A stretch of DNA of 32,651 bases from Paracoccaceae bacterium (GTDB lineage Bacteria; Pseudomonadota; Alphaproteobacteria; Rhodobacterales; Rhodobacteraceae). The stretch is from contig PAQV01000028.1 of assembly GCA_002709405.1 (NCBI GenBank), positions 1 to 32,651 on the forward strand, written 5' to 3'. Positions within the stretch are counted from its first letter, which is position 1, and every line of letters starts with the position of its first letter. The translations under genes were made by a program, and so were the position numbers. A model generated the notes under the pieces. It did not search any database. It saw only the letters and a program-made list of their open reading frames with translations, and was not told the origin of the DNA. Of the stretch, positions 25,544 to 32,651 are shown piece by piece.

Positions 25544-25979
25544 CCCCCGGCATCCCGCGCAAACCTCGTAGGATGGGTCGTTCCGACCCATCTTCCGCCG
25601 GGGCCACCTCTGCCGCCAATTCGCCGCCCGCGACAGGGGACAGGCCGCCCTCGGCCAGCACCCGCCGTTCATCCGCCCGACTCATCTGGATCCGCCGCAC
25701 CTGTTCGGCCGCCTCGCGCTGGGTGACGATCTTGCCGTCCGCCCCCGTCGTCATCCCCTGGGCCAGGATCAGCGCACCGCCCGCCCGCCGCCCGGTCAGA
25801 GGATTGCGCGGCCCCCAATCGGCCTGCTGCATCTGCCAGATCCGCGCGGCCTCCTCCATCGACACCAGCGCGGCGATGTCGCGGCCATGACGGGTGAAGA
25901 CGATCGGCCGGCGCGGGTCCTGCGCCTGGGCGCACAATTGACCCAGGCACGACCGGCCGTGAGACACCGAAATTCGCAT
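25464..25979 (-). CDS. Phd/YefM-family antitoxin-like protein, without toxin
   Basis: This 171-residue frame starts like a Phd/YefM antitoxin: MRISVSHGRSCLGQLCAQAQ, IVFTRHGRDIAALVSMEEAA (1-45, the DNA-binding dimer domain). A longer middle part follows (RNPLTGRRAGGALILAQG; REAAEQVRRIQMSRADERRV). Residues 130-138 are encoded by the GTAGGATGGGT repeat, and the rest overlaps the opposite gene's 3' end, so the native C-terminus probably lay near residue 129. AGGGGAAAA precedes the ATG at 25979. Two TGTACA boxes upstream fit autoregulation. No RelE/YoeB/Doc-type toxin is encoded on either side, so it may act only as a transcriptional regulator. Confidence 0.72.
   Translation of the reverse strand: MRISVSHGRSCLGQLCAQAQDPRRPIVFTRHGRDIAALVSMEEAARIWQMQQADWGPRNPLTGRRAGGALILAQGMTTGADGKIVTQREAAEQVRRIQMSRADERRVLAEGGLSPVAGGELAAEVAPAEDGSERPILRGLRGMPGVRTGGPARRLAAVWAGLRYWCGWPGR
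25567..25592. repeat. GTAGGATGGGT palindromic repeat, single copy
   Basis: CGTAGGATGGGTCG pairs back with CGACCCATC (9-bp stem GATGGGTCG, 3-nt loop). It shares CGTAGGATGGGT...ACCCATC with the double copy at 12631. It lies inside the antitoxin-like reading frame, at its 3' part. Confidence 0.75.
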
Positions 25980-25988
25980 GGTTTTCCC

Positions 25989-26034
25989 CTTGTACAAAAC
26001 GGACAGAATGCCTCTGCAGCCTTGTACAAAACGG
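25989..26034 (-). promoter_or_regulatory. Twin TGTACA operator upstream of the antitoxin-like gene
   Basis: The 14-mer CTTGTACAAAACGG occurs twice (25989-26002 and 26021-26034), 32 bp apart, about three helical turns. Each holds the palindrome TGTACA, the core recognised by E. coli YefM-YoeB. It lies 10-55 bp upstream of the start codon, placed for autorepression. Confidence 0.75.
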
Positions 26035-26084
26035 TTAAAACTTGACGGGATCAGCGTGCGCAGGCCGCGCGCGCTTTTGCGGCG

Positions 26085-26861
26085 TCAGCCGCCCGGAGCA
26101 TCCAGCACGGCCCGCACCGAGGCCTCGAATTCCCGGGGCTTTTCCGCATGCAGCCAATGCCCCGCGCCGGGGATCTTGGCAAAGCGAGCGTTCGGGAAAA
26201 GGCGTTTGATCTCAGGCCGGTAGTCCGTGGTGACGTAATCGGATTCCGCCCCGGACAGGAAAACCGTGGTCCCGTCGAACTGCGTGTCCAGCGACGGGAA
26301 GGCCAGGATACCGTCCATGTCCGCGGCCAGCTGATCCAGGTTCAGGCGCCACTTTTTCTCTTTTACATCAAGACTTTGGGTGAAAAATGAACACAAGGCC
26401 CCGTCCACGCCCGCGGCGCTCAGCTGCGCTTCGGCATCCGAACGCCGCTCGACCGTCTCCAGGTCGACCGAGCGCATCGCCTCGACATACTGCATCTGGG
26501 AGTGCGAATAGGTCACGGGCGCAATATCTGCCACGATCAGCCGCCGGATCAGGTCGGGCCGGGTCAGGGCCAATACCATCGCGGCCTTGCCGCCCATCGA
26601 ATGGCCAACCACGTCCATCGGCGCGCCTTCGGCCTCGATCACCTCGGCCAGGTCGGCCGCCATCGACGGGTAGTCATGCGGCGCAAGCCATTGGGAATAC
26701 CCATGATTTCTTTGATCCACCGTGATCACGCGGCCCCGGTCCGACAACCGTTTGGCGATCACGCCCCAGTTCCGGGCGGACCCGAAAAGCCCGTGCACGA
26801 TCAAAAGCGGCGTCGCGCCGTCGGCGCCATAGGAAACCTGGTTCAGCATGACACGCGTCAT
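26085..26861 (-). CDS. Alpha/beta hydrolase (YbfF-like esterase)
   Basis: This 258-residue alpha/beta hydrolase carries the oxyanion motif LIVHGLFGSARNW, DQRNHGYS, the nucleophile elbow VGHSMGGKAAM, FLSGAESDYV (likely acid region) and the catalytic histidine in GAGHWLHAEKP. The pattern HGLFGSARNWG...DQRNHG is that of the YbfF/ABHD11 esterases, which hydrolyse short acyl esters or thioesters; the natural substrate is unknown. The start is placed at ATG 26861, though ATG 26849 is possible; neither has a clear ribosome binding site. It is divergent from the small membrane protein gene at 26927. Confidence 0.92.
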   Translation of the reverse strand: MTRVMLNQVSYGADGATPLLIVHGLFGSARNWGVIAKRLSDRGRVITVDQRNHGYSQWLAPHDYPSMAADLAEVIEAEGAPMDVVGHSMGGKAAMVLALTRPDLIRRLIVADIAPVTYSHSQMQYVEAMRSVDLETVERRSDAEAQLSAAGVDGALCSFFTQSLDVKEKKWRLNLDQLAADMDGILAFPSLDTQFDGTTVFLSGAESDYVTTDYRPEIKRLFPNARFAKIPGAGHWLHAEKPREFEASVRAVLDAPGG

Positions 26862-26926
26862 ACGCTGCGCTGGTTAACGATGCCAGCCCCATTGAGCTGC
26901 GCCCAGGTTGCGCGTAGAAAACCACC

Positions 26927-27301
26927 ATGCAGGAGACATCCGAACTTTCCGCCCGCATGGACGACGTGTCGCGGCTTCTTAAGGAAAAACATGGGGTTAG
27001 AGGATCTACCCTGGCCAGGCGCCTGCGCCGAGCCAATGCCCGTTTGCCGCGCCGGCTGCGCCAGGATGCGCAGATCCTGCAAGAGGCTGAAACGCTGTCG
27101 GACCATCCCCGCCTGGCCATGACCCTGAACGACGCCCGCTACATGCGCGCGGCCGATGCCATGGTCGAGCACCTGGACACGATCGACGTGGCCGACCGGC
27201 GCAAGGGTTTTTGGCTAGGTGTGCTGGGAGGGATGGCGTTCAATCTCTTGGCCGCGCTGATCCTGTTTTTGGTCGCGCTGGCCGTGCTGGGCTACATCTA
27301 G
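26927..27301 (+). CDS. Small membrane-anchored protein, function unknown
   Basis: This 124-residue protein has a helical, basic N-terminal part (LLKEKHGVRGSTLARRLRRA, RLPRRLRQDAQILQEAETLS) and a single C-terminal membrane helix (GVLGGMAFNLLAALILFLVA). It is tail-anchored with the charged domain probably in the cytoplasm. I do not recognise the family. The ATG at 26927 lacks a good ribosome binding site; ATG at 26957 is an alternative. It converges on glyA, with a 9-bp hairpin in the gap. Confidence 0.72.
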   Translation: MQETSELSARMDDVSRLLKEKHGVRGSTLARRLRRANARLPRRLRQDAQILQEAETLSDHPRLAMTLNDARYMRAADAMVEHLDTIDVADRRKGFWLGVLGGMAFNLLAALILFLVALAVLGYI

Positions 27302-27311
27302 GCCTGGCAGG

Positions 27312-27336
27312 CGCGGCCCCCGAAACAGGGGCCGCG
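27312..27336. terminator. Hairpin between the small membrane protein gene and glyA
   Basis: A 9-bp CGCGGCCCC/GGGGCCGCG stem with a 7-nt loop lies 11 bp after the rightward gene and 9 bp after the leftward glyA. It lacks a T run on either strand, so it may be a weak bidirectional terminator or a 3'-end stabiliser. Confidence 0.45.
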
Positions 27337-27344
27337 ATATGTGA

Positions 27345-28640
27345 TCACAGGCTCGGGTAGACCGGGAATTTCGCACACATTTCAGCGACTTCCGCTTTGA
27401 CCTTGGCTTCGACGGCGCTGTTGTCGTCTTCGCCATTCGCGGCCAACCCGTCCACGACTTCGATGATCCAGTCACCGATCTGGCGGAACTCGGCCTCACC
27501 GAACCCGCGCGTCGTACCGGCTGGAGAGCCGAGGCGCACACCGCTGGTCACGGTCGGCTTTTCAGGGTCGAAGGGCACGCCGTTCTTGTTGCAGGTGATG
27601 TGCGCGCGGCCCAGGGCCTTCTCGGTGGCGTTGCCCTTCACGCCCTTGGGGCGCAGGTCGACCAGCATGACGTGGGTGTCGGTGCCGCCGGTCACGATAT
27701 CCAGCCCGCCCTTCATCAACTGGTCGGCCAAAGCCTGGGCGTTGCTGATGACCTGGGCGATGTAATCCTTGAACTCGGGGCGCAGGGCTTCGCCGAAGGC
27801 CACGGCCTTGCCGGCGATGACATGCATCAGCGGGCCGCCCTGGATGCCCGGGAAGATGGCCGAGTTGACCTTCTTGGCGATGGCTTCATCGTTGGTCAGG
27901 ATCATGCCGCCGCGGGGACCGCGCAGGGTCTTGTGGGTCGTGGTGGTGGCCACGTGGGCATGGGGGAAGGGCGACGGATGCAGGCCCGCAGCCACCAGTC
28001 CGGCGAAATGGGCCATGTCGACCTGCAGGTAAGCCCCTACGCTGTCAGCGATTTCCCGCATCTTGGCAAAGTCGATCTGGCGCGGGATGGCCGAGCCACC
28101 GGCGATGATCAGCTTCGGCTTGTGCTCGGCGGCAAGCTCGGCCACCTGGTCGTAGTCCAGCCGGTTGTCCTGCTGGCGCACCCCGTATTGCACGGCGTTG
28201 AACCATTTGCCCGATTGGTTGGGCTTGGCCCCGTGGGTCAGGTGGCCGCCGGCGTCCAGGCTCATGCCCAGGATGGTGTCGCCAGGCTGGATCAGGGCCT
28301 GGAAGACACCCTGGTTGGCCTGGCTGCCCGAGTTCGGCTGAACATTGGCGAAGTCGCAGCCGAACAGCTGCTTGGCGCGGTCGATGGCCAGGTTCTCGGC
28401 CACGTCGACATATTGGCAGCCGCCGTAATAGCGCCGGCCGGGATAGCCCTCGGCGTATTTGTTGGTCATCACCGACCCCTGGGCTTCCATAACGGCTGCC
28501 GAGACGATGTTTTCAGAGGCAATCAGCTCGATCTCGTCGCGCTGGCGGCCAAGTTCCGAGCGGATGGCCCCGAAGATCTCGGGGTCGCGGTCAGAGAGCG
28601 CTTCGGTGAAGAAGCCGGGGTCACGGGTCGTCGCGGTCAT
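27345..28640 (-). CDS. glyA: Serine hydroxymethyltransferase
   Basis: This 431-residue PLP enzyme interconverts serine and glycine with tetrahydrofolate, the main source of one-carbon units. Motifs: [11 protein letters not shown] (38-48), [17 protein letters not shown] (59-75), [25 protein letters not shown], the PLP lysine Lys237 in [14 protein letters not shown], and the C-terminal [16 protein letters not shown]. The ATG at 28640 has GGAGCATGCC before it; the longer open frame upstream overlaps the divergent nadK region and is not coding. The gene stands alone, 173 bp from the divergent nadK. Confidence 0.98.
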   Translation of the reverse strand: MTATTRDPGFFTEALSDRDPEIFGAIRSELGRQRDEIELIASENIVSAAVMEAQGSVMTNKYAEGYPGRRYYGGCQYVDVAENLAIDRAKQLFGCDFANVQPNSGSQANQGVFQALIQPGDTILGMSLDAGGHLTHGAKPNQSGKWFNAVQYGVRQQDNRLDYDQVAELAAEHKPKLIIAGGSAIPRQIDFAKMREIADSVGAYLQVDMAHFAGLVAAGLHPSPFPHAHVATTTTHKTLRGPRGGMILTNDEAIAKKVNSAIFPGIQGGPLMHVIAGKAVAFGEALRPEFKDYIAQVISNAQALADQLMKGGLDIVTGGTDTHVMLVDLRPKGVKGNATEKALGRAHITCNKNGVPFDPEKPTVTSGVRLGSPAGTTRGFGEAEFRQIGDWIIEVVDGLAANGEDDNSAVEAKVKAEVAEMCAKFPVYPSL

Positions 28641-28813
28641 GGCATGCTCCGGAGTGGACTGGAATTTGCGCCCGGTGGTAGCGCAAGGGGGGGCGCTGTG
28701 AAAGGTTGAATGCGACCAAAGCGGTGCTGGCGGCGGCTTGGGCTGGTGTGTCGGGGAAAGCTGTGGTTCTTTCGGAGCCAAGATCGGACGACCGGAAACC
28801 CTTGGGCACAATC

Positions 28814-29569
28814 ATGAAACTCGCATTCCTGTCCAATACGGCCCCGGCCGCCGAAAGTGGCCGCGCCGAACTTGTGGAGCGTTATGGCCATGTGGACCCG
28901 GCAGATGCGGACGTGATCGTCGCCCTGGGTGGCGACGGGTTCATGCTGCGCACCTTGCACAGGACGCAAGAGCTGTCGGCGCCGGTCTACGGGATGAACC
29001 GCGGGACGGTGGGGTTCCTCATGAATGCCTATTCCTGTGAAGACCTGCTGGAGCGGCTGGCCGTGGCCGAAGAAGAAGTGGTCAACCCGCTGGAGATGCG
29101 GGCAATGGACCAGCACGGCACGATGCACGAGGCACTGGCGATCAACGAGGTGTCCTTGCTGCGGGCCGGCCCCCAGGCGGCCAAGCTGCGGATCAGCGTC
29201 GACGGGCGCGTGCGCCTGGATGAACTTGTTTGCGACGGGTGCCTGTTGGCGACGCCGGCGGGGTCGACGGCGTATAACTATTCTGCGCATGGTCCCATCC
29301 TGCCCATCGGAGCCGACGTGCTGGCCCTTACGCCGATTGCAGCGTTCCGCCCGCGCAGGTGGCGCGGTGCCTTGTTGCCGAAGACGGTGACGGTGCGCTT
29401 TGATGTGCGCGATCCGGGCAAGCGGCCGGTCATGGCCGATGCGGATTCGATCCAGTTCAACGATATCGACTGGGTCGAAATCCGCTCTGACCCCGAGATC
29501 CGCCACCGGATCCTCTTCGACCCGGGCCATGGGCTTGAAGAGCGGGTTATCTCGGAACAGTTCACCTGA
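28814..29569 (+). CDS. nadK: NAD kinase
   Basis: This 251-residue enzyme phosphorylates NAD+ to NADP+. It carries the GGDG motif (39-42, in [14 protein letters not shown]), [12 protein letters not shown], the second nucleotide motif [10 protein letters not shown] and the glycine-rich [20 protein letters not shown]. The length is at the short end, as usual for alphaproteobacteria. The ATG at 28814 was chosen because the conserved KLAFLSN starts there; the open frame extends further upstream without similarity. Only a weak ribosome binding site is seen. With pntAB at the other end of the window it controls the NADP pool, but the two are not linked as an operon. Confidence 0.95.
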   Translation: MKLAFLSNTAPAAESGRAELVERYGHVDPADADVIVALGGDGFMLRTLHRTQELSAPVYGMNRGTVGFLMNAYSCEDLLERLAVAEEEVVNPLEMRAMDQHGTMHEALAINEVSLLRAGPQAAKLRISVDGRVRLDELVCDGCLLATPAGSTAYNYSAHGPILPIGADVLALTPIAAFRPRRWRGALLPKTVTVRFDVRDPGKRPVMADADSIQFNDIDWVEIRSDPEIRHRILFDPGHGLEERVISEQFT

Positions 29570-29578
29570 CGCGCTGGC

Positions 29579-29629
29579 AGATTTTTCCTGGGAAAAATCT
29601 CTGAACAAGATTTTTCGCCGAAAAATCTT
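29579..29629. repeat. Tandem A+T-rich palindromes 3' of nadK
   Basis: A 22-bp palindrome AGATTTTTCC/GGAAAAATCT (29579-29600) and, 6 bp later, AAGATTTTTCG/CGAAAAATCTT (29607-29629). They begin 9 bp after the nadK stop and have the same two-palindrome design as 16939-16982. They probably end transcription, with T-rich arms on either strand. Confidence 0.7.
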
Positions 29630-29740
29630 TGCCAATGTGAAATGCTTCACAGAAGGCATGCCGCTAACCGGGCATGGTGGTCATCAGGGGGCCATCCCAC
29701 CCCCTTATTTTGAGTGACGTAAGAGTGACTTGTCCCAAAG

Positions 29741-29776
29741 GAGCGGGCGTGGCTAAGCCGCGTCCGCTCCGCCTTT
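29741..29776 (+). terminator. Possible terminator between nadK and the amidase gene
   Basis: An imperfect inverted repeat, GAGCGG...CCGCTC (29741-29746 with 29764-29769) with an inner GGC/GCC, is followed by CGCCTTTTC. The short T run and mismatches make it a weak candidate. Confidence 0.4.
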
Positions 29777-29778
29777 TC

Positions 29779-31209
29779 TCAGCCCATCCGATCCCACAGA
29801 GCCTCGTAGACCCCGCCGATCCGTGTTTCTATGGACCGCATGGCTCGCACGATCAGGTCTTCGCGCCAGCGCCGTCCGATGATCTGCACGTTGATCGGCT
29901 GCGGCCCCTGCGGCAGCTTGGCCAGCCGCGTGGGCAGGTTGCCTGCGGGAAGGCCGAGGAAGTTCATCGAATAGGACCAGATCGCCGACCCAAGCGCCTC
30001 GCGCACGCCGGCCGCCCCTTCCGCGTCCCGATCCGGCCGGAAGAACGGTTGCGGCAGGAAGGGTGTCAGGACCAGCGGGTATTCCTCCAGAAACAGTGAC
30101 CATTCGCGCGCGTAATGGCTGCGCTCAGCCATCTTCTGCAGCAGGCGGGTGCCTTCATAGGGTGGGAATTGCACGAAGTACTCGTCGAAAATCGCCTTGA
30201 TCGTGTCCGACCCCGTCGCCTCGATGTCGGGTTTCATCAACGCCGCGACTTCGCCCATCAGGGCGCGATAGCCCGTTTCGGCGGTTTCCCGGACCAGCGG
30301 GGGATCGACCTCTTCGACGATGTAGCCGGCGTCATCAAGCGCATGCGCGGCCAGGTCCAGCGCCGCCGAGACCTCGGGGTGCAGGTCGAATTCGTAGGTG
30401 TTGCGGGTGAACGCGACCTTCATGGGCACGTCCAGCGCGGGACCGGGATAGGGCAGGGGGACGTGGAAGGGATCGCGTGGATCGGGGGCGATCAGGGCGG
30501 GCATGGACAAGGCCAGGTCGGCAGAGGTGCGGGCAATCACGCCTTGCACGGACATGGCCTGGGCCAGTATCCCCCGTTCGGCCTTCTGACTTGGGTTCCA
30601 GGCGGGCACGCGGCCCAGCCCGGGCTTCACGGTCACCGCCCCGTTGGCTGCCGCCGGAAAACGCAGGGACCCGCCGATGTCGTTGCCATGGGCCAGCGCG
30701 CCGATGCCGGCCATCACCGCCGAGCCCGCCCCGCCGGACGATCCGCCCGGAGACACATGGTCCCCCCAGGGATTGTTTGTCCGGCCGAACAAGGGGTTGT
30801 CGGTGTCGGCCCGGAAGGAGAACTCGGGCGTGTTGGTTCGCCCGATCACCACCGCGCCTGCTTTCAGCAGGTTGTCGACGACGGGCGCATTGGCCGGCGC
30901 GACCAAGTCCTTCAGCGCGGGCACGCCGTTCGAGGTCGCGTGCCCCTCCTGGTCGACGTTGATCTTTATCGTCACCGGCACCCCGTGCAGCGGACCGGGT
31001 TCGGCCCCGTTGCTGCGGGCGTGGTCCAGCGCGCGGGCGCGCTCCAGCGCTTCGGCGCCAAGGTCTTCGACCACGGCGTTCAGCCCCGGGTTCACGGCCC
31101 GCATCCGCCCGATGGATGCGGCGACGGCATCTTCGGCGGTGATGTCTCCGTTTCGGATCTGGCGGGCGGTGTCGGTCGCGCTCAGGCGCCACAGGTCGGA
31201 TGCGGCCAT
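29779..31209 (-). CDS. Amidase signature family enzyme
   Basis: This 476-residue hydrolase has the Ser-cisSer-Lys triad: Lys82 in GVPVTIKINVD, Ser157 in SPGGSSGGAGSAV and nucleophile Ser181 in GNDIGGSLRFPAAANG. Spacing matches the family (24 residues between the serines). Members hydrolyse amides such as indoleacetamide, aryl or fatty amides. The GatA subunit of the tRNA amidotransferase also belongs here, but no gatB or gatC adjoins it, and the C-terminal region (ending ETRIGGVYEALWDRMG) is that of stand-alone amidases. AGGGG precedes the ATG. It follows the prpE-like gene on the same strand across 157 bp and may or may not share its transcript. Confidence 0.92.
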   Translation of the reverse strand: MAASDLWRLSATDTARQIRNGDITAEDAVAASIGRMRAVNPGLNAVVEDLGAEALERARALDHARSNGAEPGPLHGVPVTIKINVDQEGHATSNGVPALKDLVAPANAPVVDNLLKAGAVVIGRTNTPEFSFRADTDNPLFGRTNNPWGDHVSPGGSSGGAGSAVMAGIGALAHGNDIGGSLRFPAAANGAVTVKPGLGRVPAWNPSQKAERGILAQAMSVQGVIARTSADLALSMPALIAPDPRDPFHVPLPYPGPALDVPMKVAFTRNTYEFDLHPEVSAALDLAAHALDDAGYIVEEVDPPLVRETAETGYRALMGEVAALMKPDIEATGSDTIKAIFDEYFVQFPPYEGTRLLQKMAERSHYAREWSLFLEEYPLVLTPFLPQPFFRPDRDAEGAAGVREALGSAIWSYSMNFLGLPAGNLPTRLAKLPQGPQPINVQIIGRRWREDLIVRAMRSIETRIGGVYEALWDRMG

Positions 31210-31366
31210 ACGGTTTCCCCTCGGTTTGGCGGGGGAAGCCTAGGCGCGCGGCCCCGGGTTTGCCAAGCGGATCCGGGGCCTTGCAAGGCCGGGTTGCAAT
31301 AAGCGACCGGCTGGACGGTCGAACACGCGCAAAGTCGGGCGGTCGGTCAGCCGCCCGCGCGCAGGA

Positions 31367-32651
31367 TCAGGCCGGAGCCTTGTCCTTGGCGTAGCCGATG
31401 GCCTGCAGCGCCTCGCGGATTTCGTCCAGGATCACCGGGTCGTCGATCGTGGCCGGCATCTTGAACTCCTGCGCATCGGCGATCTTGACCATCGTGGCCC
31501 GCAGGATCTTGCCCGAGCGCGTCTTGGGCAGGCGGTCCACCACGACAGCCATCTTGAAGGCCGCGACGGGGCCGATCTGCTGGCGCACCAGGTCGACACA
31601 TTCCAGGACGATCTCGTCATGGGCCCGGTTCACGCCGGAGGTCAGGCACAAAAAGCCCAGCGGCAGCTGCCCCTTCAGGTCATCCGACACCCCGATCACC
31701 GCGCATTCGGCCACGTCGGGGTGCGAGGCCAGGACCTCTTCCATCGCGCCGGTGGACAGGCGGTGGCCCGCGACGTTGATGACGTCATCCGTCCGCGCCA
31801 TGATGTAAAGGTAGCCGTCGTCGTCGATCATGCCCGCGTCGCCGGTCTCGTAATAGCCCGGGAAGGTGGTCAGGTAGGATTTCTTGAACCGTTCCTCGGC
31901 ATCCCACAGGGTCGGCAGCGTGCCCGGGGGCAGGGGCAGCTTGACCGCGATGGCCCCAAGTTCCCCGGCCTTCATCGGGTGGCCGGCCTCGTCCAGGATC
32001 TGCACGTCGTAGCCCGGCATCGGCACCGAGGGCGAGCCCAGCTTGATCGGCAGTTCCTCGATCCCTAGCGGGTTGGCGGCAATGGCCCAGCCGGTTTCGG
32101 TCTGCCACCAATGGTCGACGATCGGCAGGCCGGTCAGGTTCTTGGCCCAGGTGATCGTGTCGGGATCGGCCCGCTCGCCGGCCAGGTAGATCTGCTTGAG
32201 GCACGAGATGTCGTATTTGCCCAGGAACTCGCCCTTGGGATCCTCGCGCTTGACCGCGCGGAAGGCGGTGGGCGCGGTGAAGAAGCTTTTCACCTTGTGG
32301 TCCGAGATCACCCGCCAGAAGGTCCCCGCGTCGGGCGTGCCGACGGGCTTGCCCTCGAACACGATGGTGGTGTTGCCGGCGATCAGCGGACCGTAGCAGA
32401 TATAGGAATGCCCCACGACCCAGCCGACGTCGGACGCGGCCCAGAACACATCGCCCGGATCCACGTTGTAGACGTTCTTCATCGACCAGTTCAGCGCGAC
32501 CAGGTGGCCCGCGGTCGGGCGCACGACGCCCTTGGGCTGGCCGGTGGTGCCGGAGGTGTACAGGATATAGGCCGGGTGATTGCCCTCGACCGGCACGCAT
32601 TCCGCGGGCTTCACGCCGTACTGGAAGCCGTGCCACGAGAAGTCGCGGCCC
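31367..32651 (-). CDS. prpE: Propionyl-CoA synthetase (PrpE type), 5'-truncated
   Basis: These are the last ~427 residues of an acyl-CoA synthetase; the gene begins beyond the right edge, and the frame is open to base 32651. Adenylation motifs in order: ILYTSGTTGQPKGVVR (A3), HWWQTETGWAI, YYETGDAGMIDDDGYLYIMA (A7), RTDDVINVAGHRLSTGAMEE (A8) and RLPKTRSGKILR (A10, with the lysine that is catalytic and usually controlled by acetylation). The pattern after the truncation (WHGFQYG) and RPTAGHLVALNWSMKNVY fit propionyl-CoA synthetase rather than acetyl-CoA synthetase. It activates propionate with ATP and CoA. The product could feed the methylmalonyl-CoA route that MeaB serves, although the genes are 15 kb apart. 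Confidence 0.93.
   Translation of the reverse strand, partial: GRDFSWHGFQYGVKPAECVPVEGNHPAYILYTSGTTGQPKGVVRPTAGHLVALNWSMKNVYNVDPGDVFWAASDVGWVVGHSYICYGPLIAGNTTIVFEGKPVGTPDAGTFWRVISDHKVKSFFTAPTAFRAVKREDPKGEFLGKYDISCLKQIYLAGERADPDTITWAKNLTGLPIVDHWWQTETGWAIAANPLGIEELPIKLGSPSVPMPGYDVQILDEAGHPMKAGELGAIAVKLPLPPGTLPTLWDAEERFKKSYLTTFPGYYETGDAGMIDDDGYLYIMARTDDVINVAGHRLSTGAMEEVLASHPDVAECAVIGVSDDLKGQLPLGFLCLTSGVNRAHDEIVLECVDLVRQQIGPVAAFKMAVVVDRLPKTRSGKILRATMVKIADAQEFKMPATIDDPVILDEIREALQAIGYAKDKAPA

Noticed and set aside
25300-26090. A toxin gene partnering the antitoxin-like protein
   Set aside because: Neighbouring frames are a two-helix membrane protein and an alpha/beta hydrolase; neither resembles RelE, YoeB, Doc or PIN toxins.
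29779-31209. GatA subunit of the tRNA amidotransferase
   Set aside because: No gatB or gatC adjoins it and the C-terminal half is that of stand-alone amidases.

Overview
This 32.65 kb window is high-GC alphaproteobacterial chromosome, most likely from the Rhodobacterales (Roseobacter group). That placement rests on gene content and style: an E. coli-type two-subunit pntAB, DUF3422 and DUF3108 proteins, a PCuAC copper chaperone, a 599-residue LepA and frequent GGAG-type ribosome binding sites. It is inference, not a database match. Both ends cut a gene: pntA at the left and a propionyl-CoA synthetase gene at the right.

Layout. 1-2352: proton-translocating transhydrogenase pntAB, closed by a clear terminator and a long hairpin repeat. 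2547-5168: a VOC protein, a MerR regulator with a textbook 19-bp-spacer operator-promoter, an overlapping carboxymuconolactone decarboxylase-family gene, and a DUF3422 membrane protein. 5540-15067: a divergent uptake-and-hydrolysis locus. A peptide-type ABC transporter (binding protein, two permeases) runs leftward. A fused double ATPase, an ArgE-type deacylase and two tandemly duplicated M20 amidohydrolases run rightward. The logical job is import of peptides or N-acyl amino acids followed by cytoplasmic deacylation. 15095-24140: mostly housekeeping (DUF3108 protein, meaB, rpmB, a small copper-type pair, a sirtuin and a low-molecular-weight phosphatase back to back, a LysR regulator, lepA and two small secreted proteins).

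24212-26034 is the accessory patch. It holds a strikingly A+T-rich FRG-domain gene that looks horizontally acquired, and a 77-residue membrane protein behind what looks like a class II FNR-activated promoter. It also holds a solitary Phd/YefM-family antitoxin with two TGTACA operator cores and no visible toxin; its reading frame runs through a dispersed GTAGGATGGGT palindrome. 26085-32651 returns to core metabolism: an alpha/beta hydrolase, a small membrane protein, glyA, nadK, an amidase and prpE.

Three kinds of dispersed intergenic repeat are visible, each in two copies: the GTAGGATGGGT palindrome (12631 and 25567), a hairpin carrying CGCTCCCACCCGCCCACCC (2429 and 19914), and paired A+T-rich palindromes just 3' of genes (16939 and 29579). 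No tRNA, rRNA, CRISPR array, insertion sequence or prophage was found. The strongest leads are the FRG cargo gene, the predicted anaerobic promoter at 25239-25280, the orphan antitoxin with its operator, and the repeats that sit exactly on gene 3' ends.
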